NCBI RefSeq assembly: GCF_015910445.1 | Contig: NZ_CP048882.1 | Span: forward strand, 7,313,473-7,377,472 | Source: Streptomyces bathyalis | Lineage (GTDB): Bacteria; Actinomycetota; Actinomycetes; Streptomycetales; Streptomycetaceae | DNA: 64,000 nt | Direction of reading: 5' to 3' | Part shown: positions 7,917 to 15,521 of the stretch, in pieces | How positions within the stretch are numbered: position 1 is the stretch's first letter | Layout: the number at the start of each line of letters is the position of its first letter | Program-made: the position numbers and the translations under genes | The notes under the pieces: generated by a model | Told to the model about the DNA's origin: nothing | Databases searched by the model: none | Seen by the model: only the letters and a program-made list of their open reading frames with translations

Positions 7917-7949
7917 GCCGGCCCGGGGTCTGTGGGGCCCCGGGCCGGC
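7917..7949. terminator. Strong GC hairpin, likely bidirectional terminator
   Basis: GCCGGCCCGGGG (7917-7928) pairs perfectly with CCCCGGGCCGGC (7938-7949) over a 9-base loop. There is no T-tract, which is usual for Streptomyces terminators. It lies between the SDR gene and the orphan 3' gene fragment at 7965, in the position where the intact protease-NTPase gene also has a hairpin after its stop. The upstream stretch 7770-7900 is low-complexity, made of imperfect CTGCCGGTC-like units. Confidence 0.6.
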
Positions 7950-7964
7950 TTCCCGTGGGGGACT

Positions 7965-8080
7965 TCAGGTGGTCATGCGGGTCATCCAGATGACGCTCAC
8001 CAGCACGGTGAGGGGGATGGAGATCATGACCAGTAGTGGGAGTGCGCCGGCGGTGTTGACGCAGTCCCAGAACCTCTGCG
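7965..8080 (-). pseudogene. Orphan 3' fragment of protease-NTPase gene (first copy)
   Basis: The minus strand encodes RRFWDCVNTAGALPLLV and then a hydrophobic helix ending WMTRMTT and a stop at 7965. This matches the last 37 residues of the 882-residue protein at 51541 (RFWDSVNTAGALQLLVM... RSTT). DNA identity is high over about 110 bases and continues a little past the stop codon into the CTTCAGGTGG flank. Nothing of the upstream domains is present. It may be a relic of a deleted paralogue or a dispersed 3' fragment. Confidence 0.65.
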
Positions 8081-8395
8081 CTCCCCTCCGCCCGTCCGCC
8101 CTGTATCACCGCGGATGCTGCGGGCCATGTATCTGTCGTTGCGCAAGTCGTTCGATGCTCCACGCGCCGGCCACGTTTGCCCAGCGAATCAGACGCCTAT
8201 GCGAGGCGACTACCTGATGCAGCCCTTGGGCTCTGGCAAGGGCAGTTGGTCGGGGCCTTCCGAGGCGTTGAAGGGGGCCGCGGGCCGTCGCTCGCTTGAT
8301 AGGTGCGGGATGACCAGCAGTGGAGGGCTGGCACCTCATTCGCCGGAAGGTAATTGGGTTGCCGCCCGTCACGCCGATGCGGGCTAATGCGGACC
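8081..8395. other. Gene-free stretch before serine hydrolase
   Basis: No reading frame with recognisable protein similarity on either strand, and no convincing hairpin. It presumably holds the promoter of the serine hydrolase gene. A ribosome-binding site for ATG 8396 is weak, so the start may be ATG 8387 or the gene may be poorly translated. Confidence 0.4.
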
Positions 8396-9505
8396 ATGGC
8401 TGACATTCAGGGCTCGTACGACGACCTGTTCACCGCGGTGCCCACTGCGCTCGGCGCGTTGCTGGACGGCGGGGACGTGGGTGGGTCGGTGGCGGTGTTC
8501 GTGGGCGGGGAGCCCGTCGTGGATGTGTGGGGCGGGTTCGCCGACGCGGAGCGCACCGTGCCGTGGGAGCGGGACACGATCGTCAACGTCTGGTCCGTCA
8601 CCAAGACGATGACCGCATTGTGCGCACTGATCCTGGCGGACCGGGGCGAGCTCGACCTGGACGCGCCGGTGGCGCGGTACTGGCCGGAGTTCGCCGCGGC
8701 CGGCAAGGAGAAGGTCCTTGTCCGGCACCTGCTCTCGCACACCGCGGGGCTGCCGGACTGGGAGGGGACCGTCGAGGAGCTCTACGACTGGCCGTCCGCC
8801 ACGGCGCGGCTCGTCGCGCAGGCCCCGCAGTGGGAGCCGGGCAGTGCGGCCGGATATCACTCGCTCACCCAGGGCTTCCTGGTGGGCGAGGTGGTCTGGC
8901 GGGTCAGCGGGCGGAGCGTGGGTGAGTTCTTCGCAGACGAGGTGGCCGGGGTGCTGGGGGCGGACTTTCATATCGGGCTGGCAGCCGAGCACGATCCGCG
9001 CGTGGCGCTCGCCGTCCCGCCGCCGGGCCGGGATGCGGAGTACCGGGCCGGCGCGTCCGGTGGCGACGCCGCCGCTCACGCCGCCGGCACCGCCATCCGC
9101 GTTCGCGACGGCAACAGCGTGGCCTGGCGGCGCGCGCAGATCCCCGCGGCGAGCGGCTTCGGTAACGCCCGCTCGGTCGCCCTCGTGCAGTCGGTGTTGG
9201 CGTGCGGAGGGGCCGTGTCCGGGGCACCGCTGTTGTCGGCGGCGGGGTGTGAGCGTGCGTGGGAGGAGCAGTTCAGCGGTGATGACCGGGTACTGGGGAT
9301 GCCGGTGCGCTGGGGTCTGGGCTACGGGCTGTTCGGCAGCACTTTCGGGTGGGGCGGTTGGGGTGGTTCGCTGGTGATGATCGAGCCCGAGGCGGAGATG
9401 GTGGTGGCGTACGTGACCAACCAGATGCGCGAACCGGCAGAGGACACCAGGGGGTTGGAGATCGTCATGTCCGCCTACGACGGGCTCAAGGGGCTGCGCG
9501 GTTAG
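8396..9505 (+). CDS. Serine hydrolase, class C beta-lactamase fold
   Basis: 369 residues from ATG 8396. Family beta-lactamase/EstB esterase: the nucleophile motif S-V-T-K is at residues 67-70 (NVWSVTKTMTAL), the second catalytic motif Y-H-S is at 154-156, and the third motif region is WGGWGGSLVMI near residue 325. There is no signal peptide, so it acts in the cytoplasm, which argues for an esterase or peptidase-like activity on small substrates and against cell-wall work. DVWGGFAD near residue 43 is a common family signature. It is a single gene, convergent with the TetR gene at 9602. Confidence 0.87.
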   Translation: MADIQGSYDDLFTAVPTALGALLDGGDVGGSVAVFVGGEPVVDVWGGFADAERTVPWERDTIVNVWSVTKTMTALCALILADRGELDLDAPVARYWPEFAAAGKEKVLVRHLLSHTAGLPDWEGTVEELYDWPSATARLVAQAPQWEPGSAAGYHSLTQGFLVGEVVWRVSGRSVGEFFADEVAGVLGADFHIGLAAEHDPRVALAVPPPGRDAEYRAGASGGDAAAHAAGTAIRVRDGNSVAWRRAQIPAASGFGNARSVALVQSVLACGGAVSGAPLLSAAGCERAWEEQFSGDDRVLGMPVRWGLGYGLFGSTFGWGGWGGSLVMIEPEAEMVVAYVTNQMREPAEDTRGLEIVMSAYDGLKGLRG

Positions 9506-9601
9506 CGCAAGTCCGATGAAATCGTCACCGCGCCCACCATCGCGGGGCGACGCTTGATCGACCAGGAAGCGGGGTTCGCCTGGTTGATGCGGCGGCCAGG
9601 G

Positions 9602-10198
9602 TCAGCCGGCTCTGCCTACCGCCCCGTCGAGGAGGGGGCCGAGTTCCTGGGAGACCGTTGTCAGGGCGCGGACGTTTCGCTCGGCCCGGGCGATGAGGAT
9701 GGCCCCTTCCAGGGCGCCGATCATGAGTGTGGCCAGCGCTCCTGCCCGCTCTGCGGGCACACCCATGTCCGCCAGCGCCTGGGCCACTGACTCGGTCCAG
9801 GTGGTGAAAGCGGCGGATGCGGCCTCCCGTGTTGACACGGTGGACTCCGCGCGGTCCACGGTGGCAGCGGCGACGGGACAGCCTCCGGCGAATCCGGTGG
9901 TCTGGTACTCGTCGGTCCACTGGCGCACCATTTCGGCGAACAGCTCGCTGGGCTTCGGCTCGGGCAGTGCGGCAAGGAAGCGCGCGACACGATCGCTCGC
10001 GTACCGGCCCGCCCAGCCCACCGCCTCGTTGACGAGCTGCTCCTTGCCGCCGGGAAAGTAGTGCTGGAGCGATCCGCGGGGCGCCCGGGCGTGCGCGGCG
10101 ACATCACGCATCCCCGCTGCCGAGACTCCCTCGCGCCGGATGAGCTGAGCCGCGCTGAAGACCATCCGCTCTCGTGGCCCGCGTTCCGACGTGGTCAT
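9602..10198 (-). CDS. TetR/AcrR family regulator
   Basis: 198 residues; ATG at 10198 with GGGGGAGG upstream. The N-terminal HTH covers residues 1-55 (RERMVFSAAQLIRREG, then MRDVAAHARAPRGSLQHYFP). A ligand-binding domain with GGCPVAAATVD in the middle follows, the pattern of the LmrA/YxaF-type TetR C-terminal domain. It is divergent from a dehydrogenase-like gene; two near-identical palindromes lie in the gap (10240-10284). Repression of the dehydrogenase and itself is the likely role, with a small-molecule inducer that cannot be named. Confidence 0.88.
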   Translation of the reverse strand: MTTSERGPRERMVFSAAQLIRREGVSAAGMRDVAAHARAPRGSLQHYFPGGKEQLVNEAVGWAGRYASDRVARFLAALPEPKPSELFAEMVRQWTDEYQTTGFAGGCPVAAATVDRAESTVSTREAASAAFTTWTESVAQALADMGVPAERAGALATLMIGALEGAILIARAERNVRALTTVSQELGPLLDGAVGRAG

Positions 10199-10239
10199 CC
10201 TCGACCTCCCCCTGCTGCTCAAGAATTTTCGAACCCACT

Positions 10240-10284
10240 CTATGACTGCCGTCATAGGTCGCACTACTATGACCGCTGTCATGA
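10240..10284. promoter_or_regulatory. Two TetR operator palindromes
   Basis: Site 1 is CTATGAC-TGCC-GTCATAG (10240-10257), a perfect inverted repeat. Site 2 is CTATGAC-CGCT-GTCATGA (10267-10284), with imperfect outer bases. Centres are 27 bases apart, nearly two and a half turns. Both lie between the divergent TetR start (10198) and the dehydrogenase start (10370). Size and symmetry suit two TetR dimers. Confidence 0.7.
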
Positions 10285-10369
10285 TCTGTGAGCACGGGGA
10301 CCTCGCGGACCTGTAGGGAAGCAAAGGCGACGGCTCGATCCGGGCGTCGGTCAGAGACGGCGGTGCATC

Positions 10370-11317
10370 GTGTACGTGGGTTTCATCGGCCTCGGCGTCA
10401 TGGGACAGCCCATGGCGCTCAACCTCGCCCGGACCGGGACACCGCTCATCGTCTGGAACCGCACCACCACCCGGACCGAAGCCTTGGGCGAAGCGGGAGC
10501 CGAAATCGCGGCCCGTCCCGCCGAGGTCTTCGACCGGGCCGGCGTCGTGATCCTCATGCTGGCCGGCGAGACGGCAATCGACGCGGTTCTGGGGCGGCGC
10601 ACACCGGAGTTCGCCGAACGAGTTGCCGGACGCACCGTGGTCCACATGGGAACGACCTCGCCGGAATTTTCGGCTGCCTTGGAGGGTGACATCCATGCCG
10701 CGGGCGGGAAGTACGCCGAAGCGCCGGTCTCGGGCTCCCGAGTCCCCGCCGAACAGGGGCAGTTGGTGGCAATGCTGGCAGGCGACGAAGACGCTGTGGA
10801 GACCGTACGGCCCCTGGTCGCCCCCATGTGCCGTGAGACGTTCGACTGCGGCCCCGTCCCGGGTGCCTTGCTGATGAAACTCTCGGTCAATCTGTTCCTG
10901 ATCACGCAAGTAACAGGCCTGACCGAGGCATTCCACTTCGCCGACCGGCACGGGCTCGACCGACGCCGGTTCCTGGACGTTCTGGAGGCAGGCCCTATGG
11001 CCAGCCCCGTCTCCCGCATGAAGGCGCCCAAGCTGCTGAACCGTGACTTCGCCGTTCAGGCGTCGGCCGAGGACGTCCTGATGAACAACCGGCTGATCGC
11101 GGAAGCCGCCCGCAAGGCCGACTTGTCCTCCCCTCTCCTGGATGTCTGCCACGCCCTCTTCGACGAGACCGTCGCGGAGGGCCACGGCGGCGAGGACATG
11201 GTGGCCGTGCTGCGCGCGCTGGAGGCCCGAACCGACGGCACGCGCCCACACGGCGTCCCGGACAACGGACGTGACGGGACGCCGGTGCCGCCCGTACCGC
11301 AGCCAGGCCTGACCTGA
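10370..11317 (+). CDS. NAD(P)-dependent beta-hydroxyacid dehydrogenase
   Basis: 315 residues from GTG 10370 (weak ribosome-binding site). Order of features: N-terminal Rossmann motif GFIGLGVMGQPMA, the family signature around APVSGSRVPAEQGQL with its catalytic region, then the all-helical C-terminal domain with a lysine in MKLSVNLFLI at the position of the catalytic Lys. This is the 3-hydroxyisobutyrate dehydrogenase / 6-phosphogluconate dehydrogenase-like superfamily, which also contains imine reductases and tartronate semialdehyde reductases. The last 30 residues are a disordered tail. TetR control from the divergent gene is likely. Substrate not determinable. Confidence 0.85.
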   Translation: MYVGFIGLGVMGQPMALNLARTGTPLIVWNRTTTRTEALGEAGAEIAARPAEVFDRAGVVILMLAGETAIDAVLGRRTPEFAERVAGRTVVHMGTTSPEFSAALEGDIHAAGGKYAEAPVSGSRVPAEQGQLVAMLAGDEDAVETVRPLVAPMCRETFDCGPVPGALLMKLSVNLFLITQVTGLTEAFHFADRHGLDRRRFLDVLEAGPMASPVSRMKAPKLLNRDFAVQASAEDVLMNNRLIAEAARKADLSSPLLDVCHALFDETVAEGHGGEDMVAVLRALEARTDGTRPHGVPDNGRDGTPVPPVPQPGLT

Positions 11318-11396
11318 GCCGGATCGCGGCGCCGTACTGCACGGCATGACCATCGACTGAAGGCCGCAACGACCGCCCAGCTGGTCTGCTGAGCTC

Positions 11397-12143
11397 TCAC
11401 GCGCCATCGGCCTGCTGGCGGGCCGCGGCCGATCCAAGTGCGCCGTTGACGGCCGTCAATTGGGCGGTGGCCTCGCCTTCGGCGACGACCCTTCCGTCGC
11501 CGGCGAGGAGTTGCACGCGCATCCGTCCTTCAGTTGGACGGGCCGCAGTGAGTGATGGCTTGGTTGTGGGCGAGCCTGTGAGGCCGGCGACGGCGGCGTT
11601 GACGAGATCGTCGGCGTAGTCGTTGAGAGATCCGTGCAACTGCCCGGCGAGCCAGCGCTGGGCGACGGCATGGGCCGGGCCGTTGACGACCGCGATGACG
11701 ACGACCAGAGGCAGGTCGCGCGCGTCGCCGCTCTCGATGAACGGAGCGAGCCAGTCGCGATAGGCGGAGGCAAGGTCGCGGTTGAGGGCCTGCAGCTCCT
11801 CGCCGGCATGCGTGGACCAGTCGAGATGCCCCTGTGCGTAGAGGAACCGAGCGCGTCGGGTGTTGGCCTCGATCCACGACAGCTGTTGGTGGATGACGCC
11901 GCTCACTGCCTCGGCCAACGTCGCCGGGCGTTCGGCGAGCACCCTCCAGTAGCGGTCTTGGACGGACTGCATCGCGTCCACGTAGAGGGCGCCGGCGATC
12001 GCGTCCTTGGTCGGGAAGTGGTGGAACAGCGCACCGTTCGAGACTCCGCCACGCTCGCGGATACGCGTGATCGTGGTGGCTTCATACCCATCCTCGGTGA
12101 AGCACTCGAGCGCTGCATTGAGGATTTGCTCGCGAGTTTCCAT
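11397..12143 (-). CDS. TetR/AcrR family regulator with C-terminal extension
   Basis: 248 residues. HTH at 1-50 (METREQILNAALECFTEDG, then TITRIRERGGVSNGALFHHFPTK split over two helices). The effector domain runs to about residue 190. The last ~55 residues are unusual, with MRVQLLAGDGRVVAEGEA, resembling the end of a hotdog thioesterase and possibly the trace of a fused gene. It is divergent from the acyl-CoA dehydrogenase with a 26-base palindrome between them, so it very probably represses that gene and itself, with an acyl-CoA as a plausible inducer (inference from similar pairs). Confidence 0.87.
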   Translation of the reverse strand: METREQILNAALECFTEDGYEATTITRIRERGGVSNGALFHHFPTKDAIAGALYVDAMQSVQDRYWRVLAERPATLAEAVSGVIHQQLSWIEANTRRARFLYAQGHLDWSTHAGEELQALNRDLASAYRDWLAPFIESGDARDLPLVVVIAVVNGPAHAVAQRWLAGQLHGSLNDYADDLVNAAVAGLTGSPTTKPSLTAARPTEGRMRVQLLAGDGRVVAEGEATAQLTAVNGALGSAAARQQADGA

Positions 12144-12151
12144 AGGCGGTT

Positions 12152-12177
12152 AGAGTAGCACTCCGGAGTGATACTCT
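12152..12177. promoter_or_regulatory. 26-base TetR operator
   Basis: The half-sites AGAGTAGCACTCC (12152-12164) and GGAGTGATACTCT (12165-12177) are reverse complements except at one pair of positions. The element sits 9 bases upstream of the TetR start and 31 bases upstream of the dehydrogenase start. The length suits a TetR dimer or a pair of dimers. Confidence 0.75.
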
Positions 12178-12207
12178 CCTTCGAAACGCGAGCGAAGAGG
12201 AGATCCG

Positions 12208-13404
12208 ATGACCGCCGTCTCGACGCAAATCGAACCGTTCGGGCTTGCTCCGGGCCACGCGCAGCTGCAAGCCGATGCCCGCGCGGTGGCCGCGGAATTC
12301 GCCCCGCGGGCTCGGGAGGTCCGACAGCACTTGCTCGACCACAGCGAGATGCATCCGGAGTTGTGGGCGGCGTTCTGCGACCGCGGCTGGCCGGGGCTGA
12401 TACTCCCGGCGGAGTACGGCGGTACGGAGGGCGGTCTGCTCGGTATGACCGTCGTGCTGGAGGCGTTTGCCGAACAGAACATGGTGCTGTGGATGCCGGT
12501 GTTGTCGGCCGCGATTGCTTACGCGATCTCCCAAGTCGGCCCCGGCCCCGCCAAGGAGGCATGGCTTGGACGGATCGCCTCCGGTGACTCGCTCTTCGGG
12601 ATGGCGACCACGGAGCCTCAGGTCGGCCACAACTTGTTCCGTTCGGCGACCGAAGTGCGTCGCGACGGCGACCACTTCGTCGTCAATGGACTCAAGCGGA
12701 TCGCCTCCGGCCTCGACGTCGCCGAGCGCGTCTTGGTGTTCGGTCGCTCTCCGAAGACCGCGGAGGGTGAGTCGACGGGCTACACCACGGTGCTCCTCGA
12801 CCCGCACGCCGCGGGGGCGACGATGACCGAGCTGCCGATGCGTCAGCGCGAAGGGGTCAAGCAGTTCCAGCTCGAGCTCAACGACGTGAGGGTGCCCGCG
12901 GATGCCCTTGTCGGTGCAGCGGGCCAGGGGCTGCTGGTGATGTGGCCGTTCACACACGTCGAGCGGATCCTCACCGCAGCGCTCTGCATCGGCTCTGCCA
13001 GTTACGGCATCACCAAGTCCGTCGAGCGCGCGAAGGAACGCGTCCTGTCAGGCAAGCTGGCAATCGGCGCGGAACAGGCGATCTCGCACCCGTTGGCGGG
13101 TCTCCACTCGCGCCTCGAGGCGACTCGCTTGTTCGTCTATCGAGCCGCCGCACGCTTTGACGGGGGCGTCGACGGGTCTGTCGTGGCGGGTGAGTGCAAC
13201 ATGGCCAAGCTGCTGACGGCCGACCTCGCCTACGACGCCGCCGACCATGCGATGCAAGTGATGGGCGCCGAGGCGTGGGACGAGCGCAACGGCTGGCTGG
13301 ATGCCTTCCTCGACGCACGCCTGGCCCGATCGGGCCCCGTCAGCAACGAGTTCGCCCTCAACTACGTGGCCCTCCACGTCCTGGGGCTCCCGGCGCACAA
13401 ATGA
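12208..13404 (+). CDS. Acyl-CoA dehydrogenase family protein
   Basis: 398 residues; ATG with GAGGAG upstream. Full-length ACAD: N-terminal helical domain (HPELWAAFCDRGWPGLILP), the beta domain with GMATTEPQVGHN (FAD/substrate-binding region), and the C-terminal helical bundle ending ALNYVALHVLG. The usual catalytic Glu of the C-terminal domain is not obvious by eye, so the dehydrogenated substrate and catalytic base are uncertain. It would oxidise an acyl-CoA using FAD and pass electrons to ETF. Controlled by the divergent TetR regulator through the palindrome at 12152. Confidence 0.88.
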   Translation: MTAVSTQIEPFGLAPGHAQLQADARAVAAEFAPRAREVRQHLLDHSEMHPELWAAFCDRGWPGLILPAEYGGTEGGLLGMTVVLEAFAEQNMVLWMPVLSAAIAYAISQVGPGPAKEAWLGRIASGDSLFGMATTEPQVGHNLFRSATEVRRDGDHFVVNGLKRIASGLDVAERVLVFGRSPKTAEGESTGYTTVLLDPHAAGATMTELPMRQREGVKQFQLELNDVRVPADALVGAAGQGLLVMWPFTHVERILTAALCIGSASYGITKSVERAKERVLSGKLAIGAEQAISHPLAGLHSRLEATRLFVYRAAARFDGGVDGSVVAGECNMAKLLTADLAYDAADHAMQVMGAEAWDERNGWLDAFLDARLARSGPVSNEFALNYVALHVLGLPAHK

Positions 13405-13503
13405 GGAACCAGCAGGCACGGATCGAACTCGCGCCCAGAAGGTCGCCGGCTATCCCCATGCGAATACCCCATAGGCGGCCAGGCAGGCAGAGGGCCGGTC
13501 GCT

Positions 13504-13722
13504 TCACTGAAGGCGCTCGAGCTTCAGGACCGTGCACGTCGCCGTACGGCTGCTGCAGTGCCCGGAAGCCGAAGGCCCATTGCGAAGTTCCCACAGGATC
13601 CGAAGAGTCCAGCGCCGGCCCAGTAGATCGAACGCGGCCATGATCGGTCGTCCGGTCAGCGCCTCGCGCATGGACCTGCCGGGAAGGGGAGCGTCTTCAG
13701 CTGGCACGGGCCTATCGCTCAT
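13504..13722 (-). pseudogene. Truncated and frameshifted HxlR regulator
   Basis: Start MSDRPVPAEDAPLPGRS at 13722 with GGGGAG upstream. The next 45 residues are almost identical to the intact HxlR at 2363 (MAAFDLLGRRWTLRILWEL). One base is then missing after RNGP; the true continuation GFRALQQ is in another frame. A further shift follows (GDVHGP), and the recognition helix and C-terminal part are gone. The regulator of this third locus is therefore lost, while the operators next to it remain. If the site is still occupied in vivo, the protein at 2363 must supply it. Confidence 0.8.
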
Positions 13723-13751
13723 CCTCAAAGCTCCCCGATCTGAGGTGTTGT

Positions 13752-13797
13752 GCCACGGGAAGCGCAGCGGCATGCTGGGTGCTACACAAAACGTAGC
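13752..13797. promoter_or_regulatory. HxlR-type operators upstream of CMD gene 3
   Basis: 13781-13797 is a perfect GCTAC-N7-GTAGC (spacer ACAAAAC). Exactly 29 bases upstream, centre to centre, 13752-13768 reads GCCAC-GGGAAGC-GCAGC, the first site of the 2.7-kb locus with one T-to-C change in each half. The site facing the dead regulator has thus drifted, while the site facing the CMD gene is kept. Confidence 0.6.
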
Positions 13798-13815
13798 ATT
13801 GCCAAGGAGGTTGAA

Positions 13816-14463
13816 GTGCCCGAGCCCCAGCGCCGTGAGTCGCAGACGACCCAGGCCGCGGCAGATGTGACGACGTCATCGTCGATGAGTAGCAAGCCGC
13901 GGATGTCACCGGTGGCGCCTCCGTATGACGAGGAGACGGGACGACTGCTGGCCAAGTGGATGCCACCCGGCTCGGATATGGAGCCGTTGCTGCTGTTCCG
14001 GCTCCTCGCCTTGCATCGCGGCCTGACCGGCCGCCTGCATCCCATGGCCTCCGGCCTGCTCAACCACGGTGTGCTGCCCCCGCGCGACCGGGAAATCGTG
14101 ATCAGCCGGATCACCGCACGTGCCGGCGCGGAGTACGAATGGGGTGTTCACGCAGTGGTCTCCGGCCCTGCAGCAGGCCTCGAGCGGGAACTACTCGACG
14201 CGTTCGTCACTCAACCTGCTGACGCCGCCGTCTTCGACGCACACACACGGCTGCTGGTCACCGCAGTGGACGAGCTCCACGACCAGGCCACTGTGCGCGC
14301 TGCCACATGGCGGGAACTGCAGGTCATCTACGACGACGCCCAGTTGGTGGAGCTGCTTGTGCTCACCGGCTGGTACCGCACCCTGTCCACGGTGATCACT
14401 TCCGTTGCTCTGCCGCTCGAGTCGTGGGCCGCACGCTTCCCTGTTACGAGTCTGCCGTCATGA
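13816..14463 (+). CDS. Carboxymuconolactone decarboxylase family protein (copy 3)
   Basis: 215 residues; GTG start at 13816 after AAGGAGG. Close relative of copies 1 and 2 (PPYDEETGRLLAKWMPPG, RITARAGAEYEWGVHAVV, LTGWYRTLSTVITSVALP). A 25-residue polar N-terminal extension precedes the fold. The stop overlaps the start of the next gene (ATGA), so it is translationally coupled to the ICL/PEPM-family enzyme. The pairing of each CMD gene with a different enzyme (amidohydrolase at 3540, lyase here) suggests one regulon handling related compounds. Confidence 0.82.
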   Translation: MPEPQRRESQTTQAAADVTTSSSMSSKPRMSPVAPPYDEETGRLLAKWMPPGSDMEPLLLFRLLALHRGLTGRLHPMASGLLNHGVLPPRDREIVISRITARAGAEYEWGVHAVVSGPAAGLERELLDAFVTQPADAAVFDAHTRLLVTAVDELHDQATVRAATWRELQVIYDDAQLVELLVLTGWYRTLSTVITSVALPLESWAARFPVTSLPS

Positions 14464-15362
14464 CAGAGCCAAAGTGGACGATTCCGCGAGGCGGTCCGGA
14501 AGAGGCGCGACGGGCCAGGGCGCGGCATTTCGTCGAGCTGCACCAGCACGGCTGCTTCCTGCTGCCCAACGCATGGGACGTAGGAAGCGCCCGGATGTTG
14601 GAGTCGGTCGGGTTCACGGCCCTGGCGACAACGAGTGGGGGCATCGCGTTCTCCTACGGCCGACCGGACCACGATTTCATCTCCGAGCAGTCGACCCCCG
14701 GGCGGCTCGACCGCGACCGGATGCTGTGCCGGGTTCGCGAGATCGTCGAAGAGGTGCGGGTGCCGGTAAGCGCCGATCTCGAGGACGGGTACGGAGAGTC
14801 GCCCGGCGAAGTGGCGCAGACTGTCGCGCTGACCCTGGAGGCGGGTGCGGCGGGCGGCAACATCGAGGACTTCACCGGTGACCGCACGCGACCGCTGTAC
14901 GACCGGGAGCTGGCGGTCGAACGGATCCGGGCCGCGCGCGCCGCGGTGGACAAGGTCGGTGAGCCGTTCGTCCTGGTTGGACGGACGGACGCACTGCTGA
15001 CCCAACGGTCCCTGGCCGAATGCGTCGACCGGGCCAACTCCTACCTTGCGGCCGGGGCCGACTGCGCGTTCGTTCCCGGCGCGGCAGACAGGGAGAGCAT
15101 CGCCCGGCTCGTCGCCGAGATCGATGGCCCGCTGAACGTGGTGATGGGACTCAGCGGCAGCGAGCTATCCCTGGCCGACCTTGCTGCGCTCGGCGTACGG
15201 CGGGTCACCGTCGGCGGCAGCATCGCCCGGGCGATGTACCACCACCTGCGCCGAGCCGCCCGAGAACTCCATGACCTGGGCACGTTCTCCTACGCCGACA
15301 ACCAGATCCCGCAGTCCGAACTCAATACCGTCTTCGGCCCCCACCCGAGCGAGCTGTACTGA
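14460..15362 (+). CDS. Isocitrate lyase/PEP mutase family protein
   Basis: 300 residues from the ATG overlapping the CMD stop. TIM barrel of the ICL/PEPM superfamily: NAWDVGSARMLESVG at the start (a family signature), TSGGIAFSYG, then the metal-binding SADLEDGYG, GGNIED, VGRTDAL and VGGSIARAMYH. The isocitrate-lyase KKCGH-type signature is not present, so it is not a glyoxylate-shunt enzyme. Members cleave or form C-C or P-C bonds of 2-oxo/2-methyl acids (oxaloacetate decarboxylase-, methylisocitrate lyase- or phosphonomutase-like). Coupled to CMD copy 3 and presumably under the same operator. Confidence 0.85.
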   Translation: MTEPKWTIPRGGPEEARRARARHFVELHQHGCFLLPNAWDVGSARMLESVGFTALATTSGGIAFSYGRPDHDFISEQSTPGRLDRDRMLCRVREIVEEVRVPVSADLEDGYGESPGEVAQTVALTLEAGAAGGNIEDFTGDRTRPLYDRELAVERIRAARAAVDKVGEPFVLVGRTDALLTQRSLAECVDRANSYLAAGADCAFVPGAADRESIARLVAEIDGPLNVVMGLSGSELSLADLAALGVRRVTVGGSIARAMYHHLRRAARELHDLGTFSYADNQIPQSELNTVFGPHPSELY

Positions 15363-15459
15363 TCACGGCGGGTATGTGCAGGTCAGGGCGATGGTGGGCG
15401 AGCGTTCCGCGCGGGCCGTGTTTTCCTTGATCCATTCCCCGTTCACCCCCAGAGATTGG

Positions 15460-15483
15460 CCCTGAGGCACGGTTCGCTCAGGG
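15460..15483. terminator. Hairpin after ICL/PEPM gene
   Basis: CCCTGAG (15460-15466) pairs with CTCAGGG (15477-15483) over a 10-base loop, about 100 bases after the stop at 15362 and before a gene remnant on the other strand. Terminator role is likely but not certain. Confidence 0.4.
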
Positions 15484-15521
15484 GCTCGCCCGGAGGCCGT
15501 ATCGGGGTCGGGGGAAGACGG

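Noticed and set aside
6679..8163. 494-codon minus-strand frame opposite the SDR gene
   Set aside because: Antisense to an intact NAD(P)-binding gene with good motifs; composition (R/P/G-rich) is typical of GC-rich shadow frames.
9602..11437. 611-codon minus-strand frame running through TetR and opposite the dehydrogenase
   Set aside because: Only the last 198 codons (TetR) show family motifs and a ribosome-binding site; the upstream part is antisense to the dehydrogenase gene.
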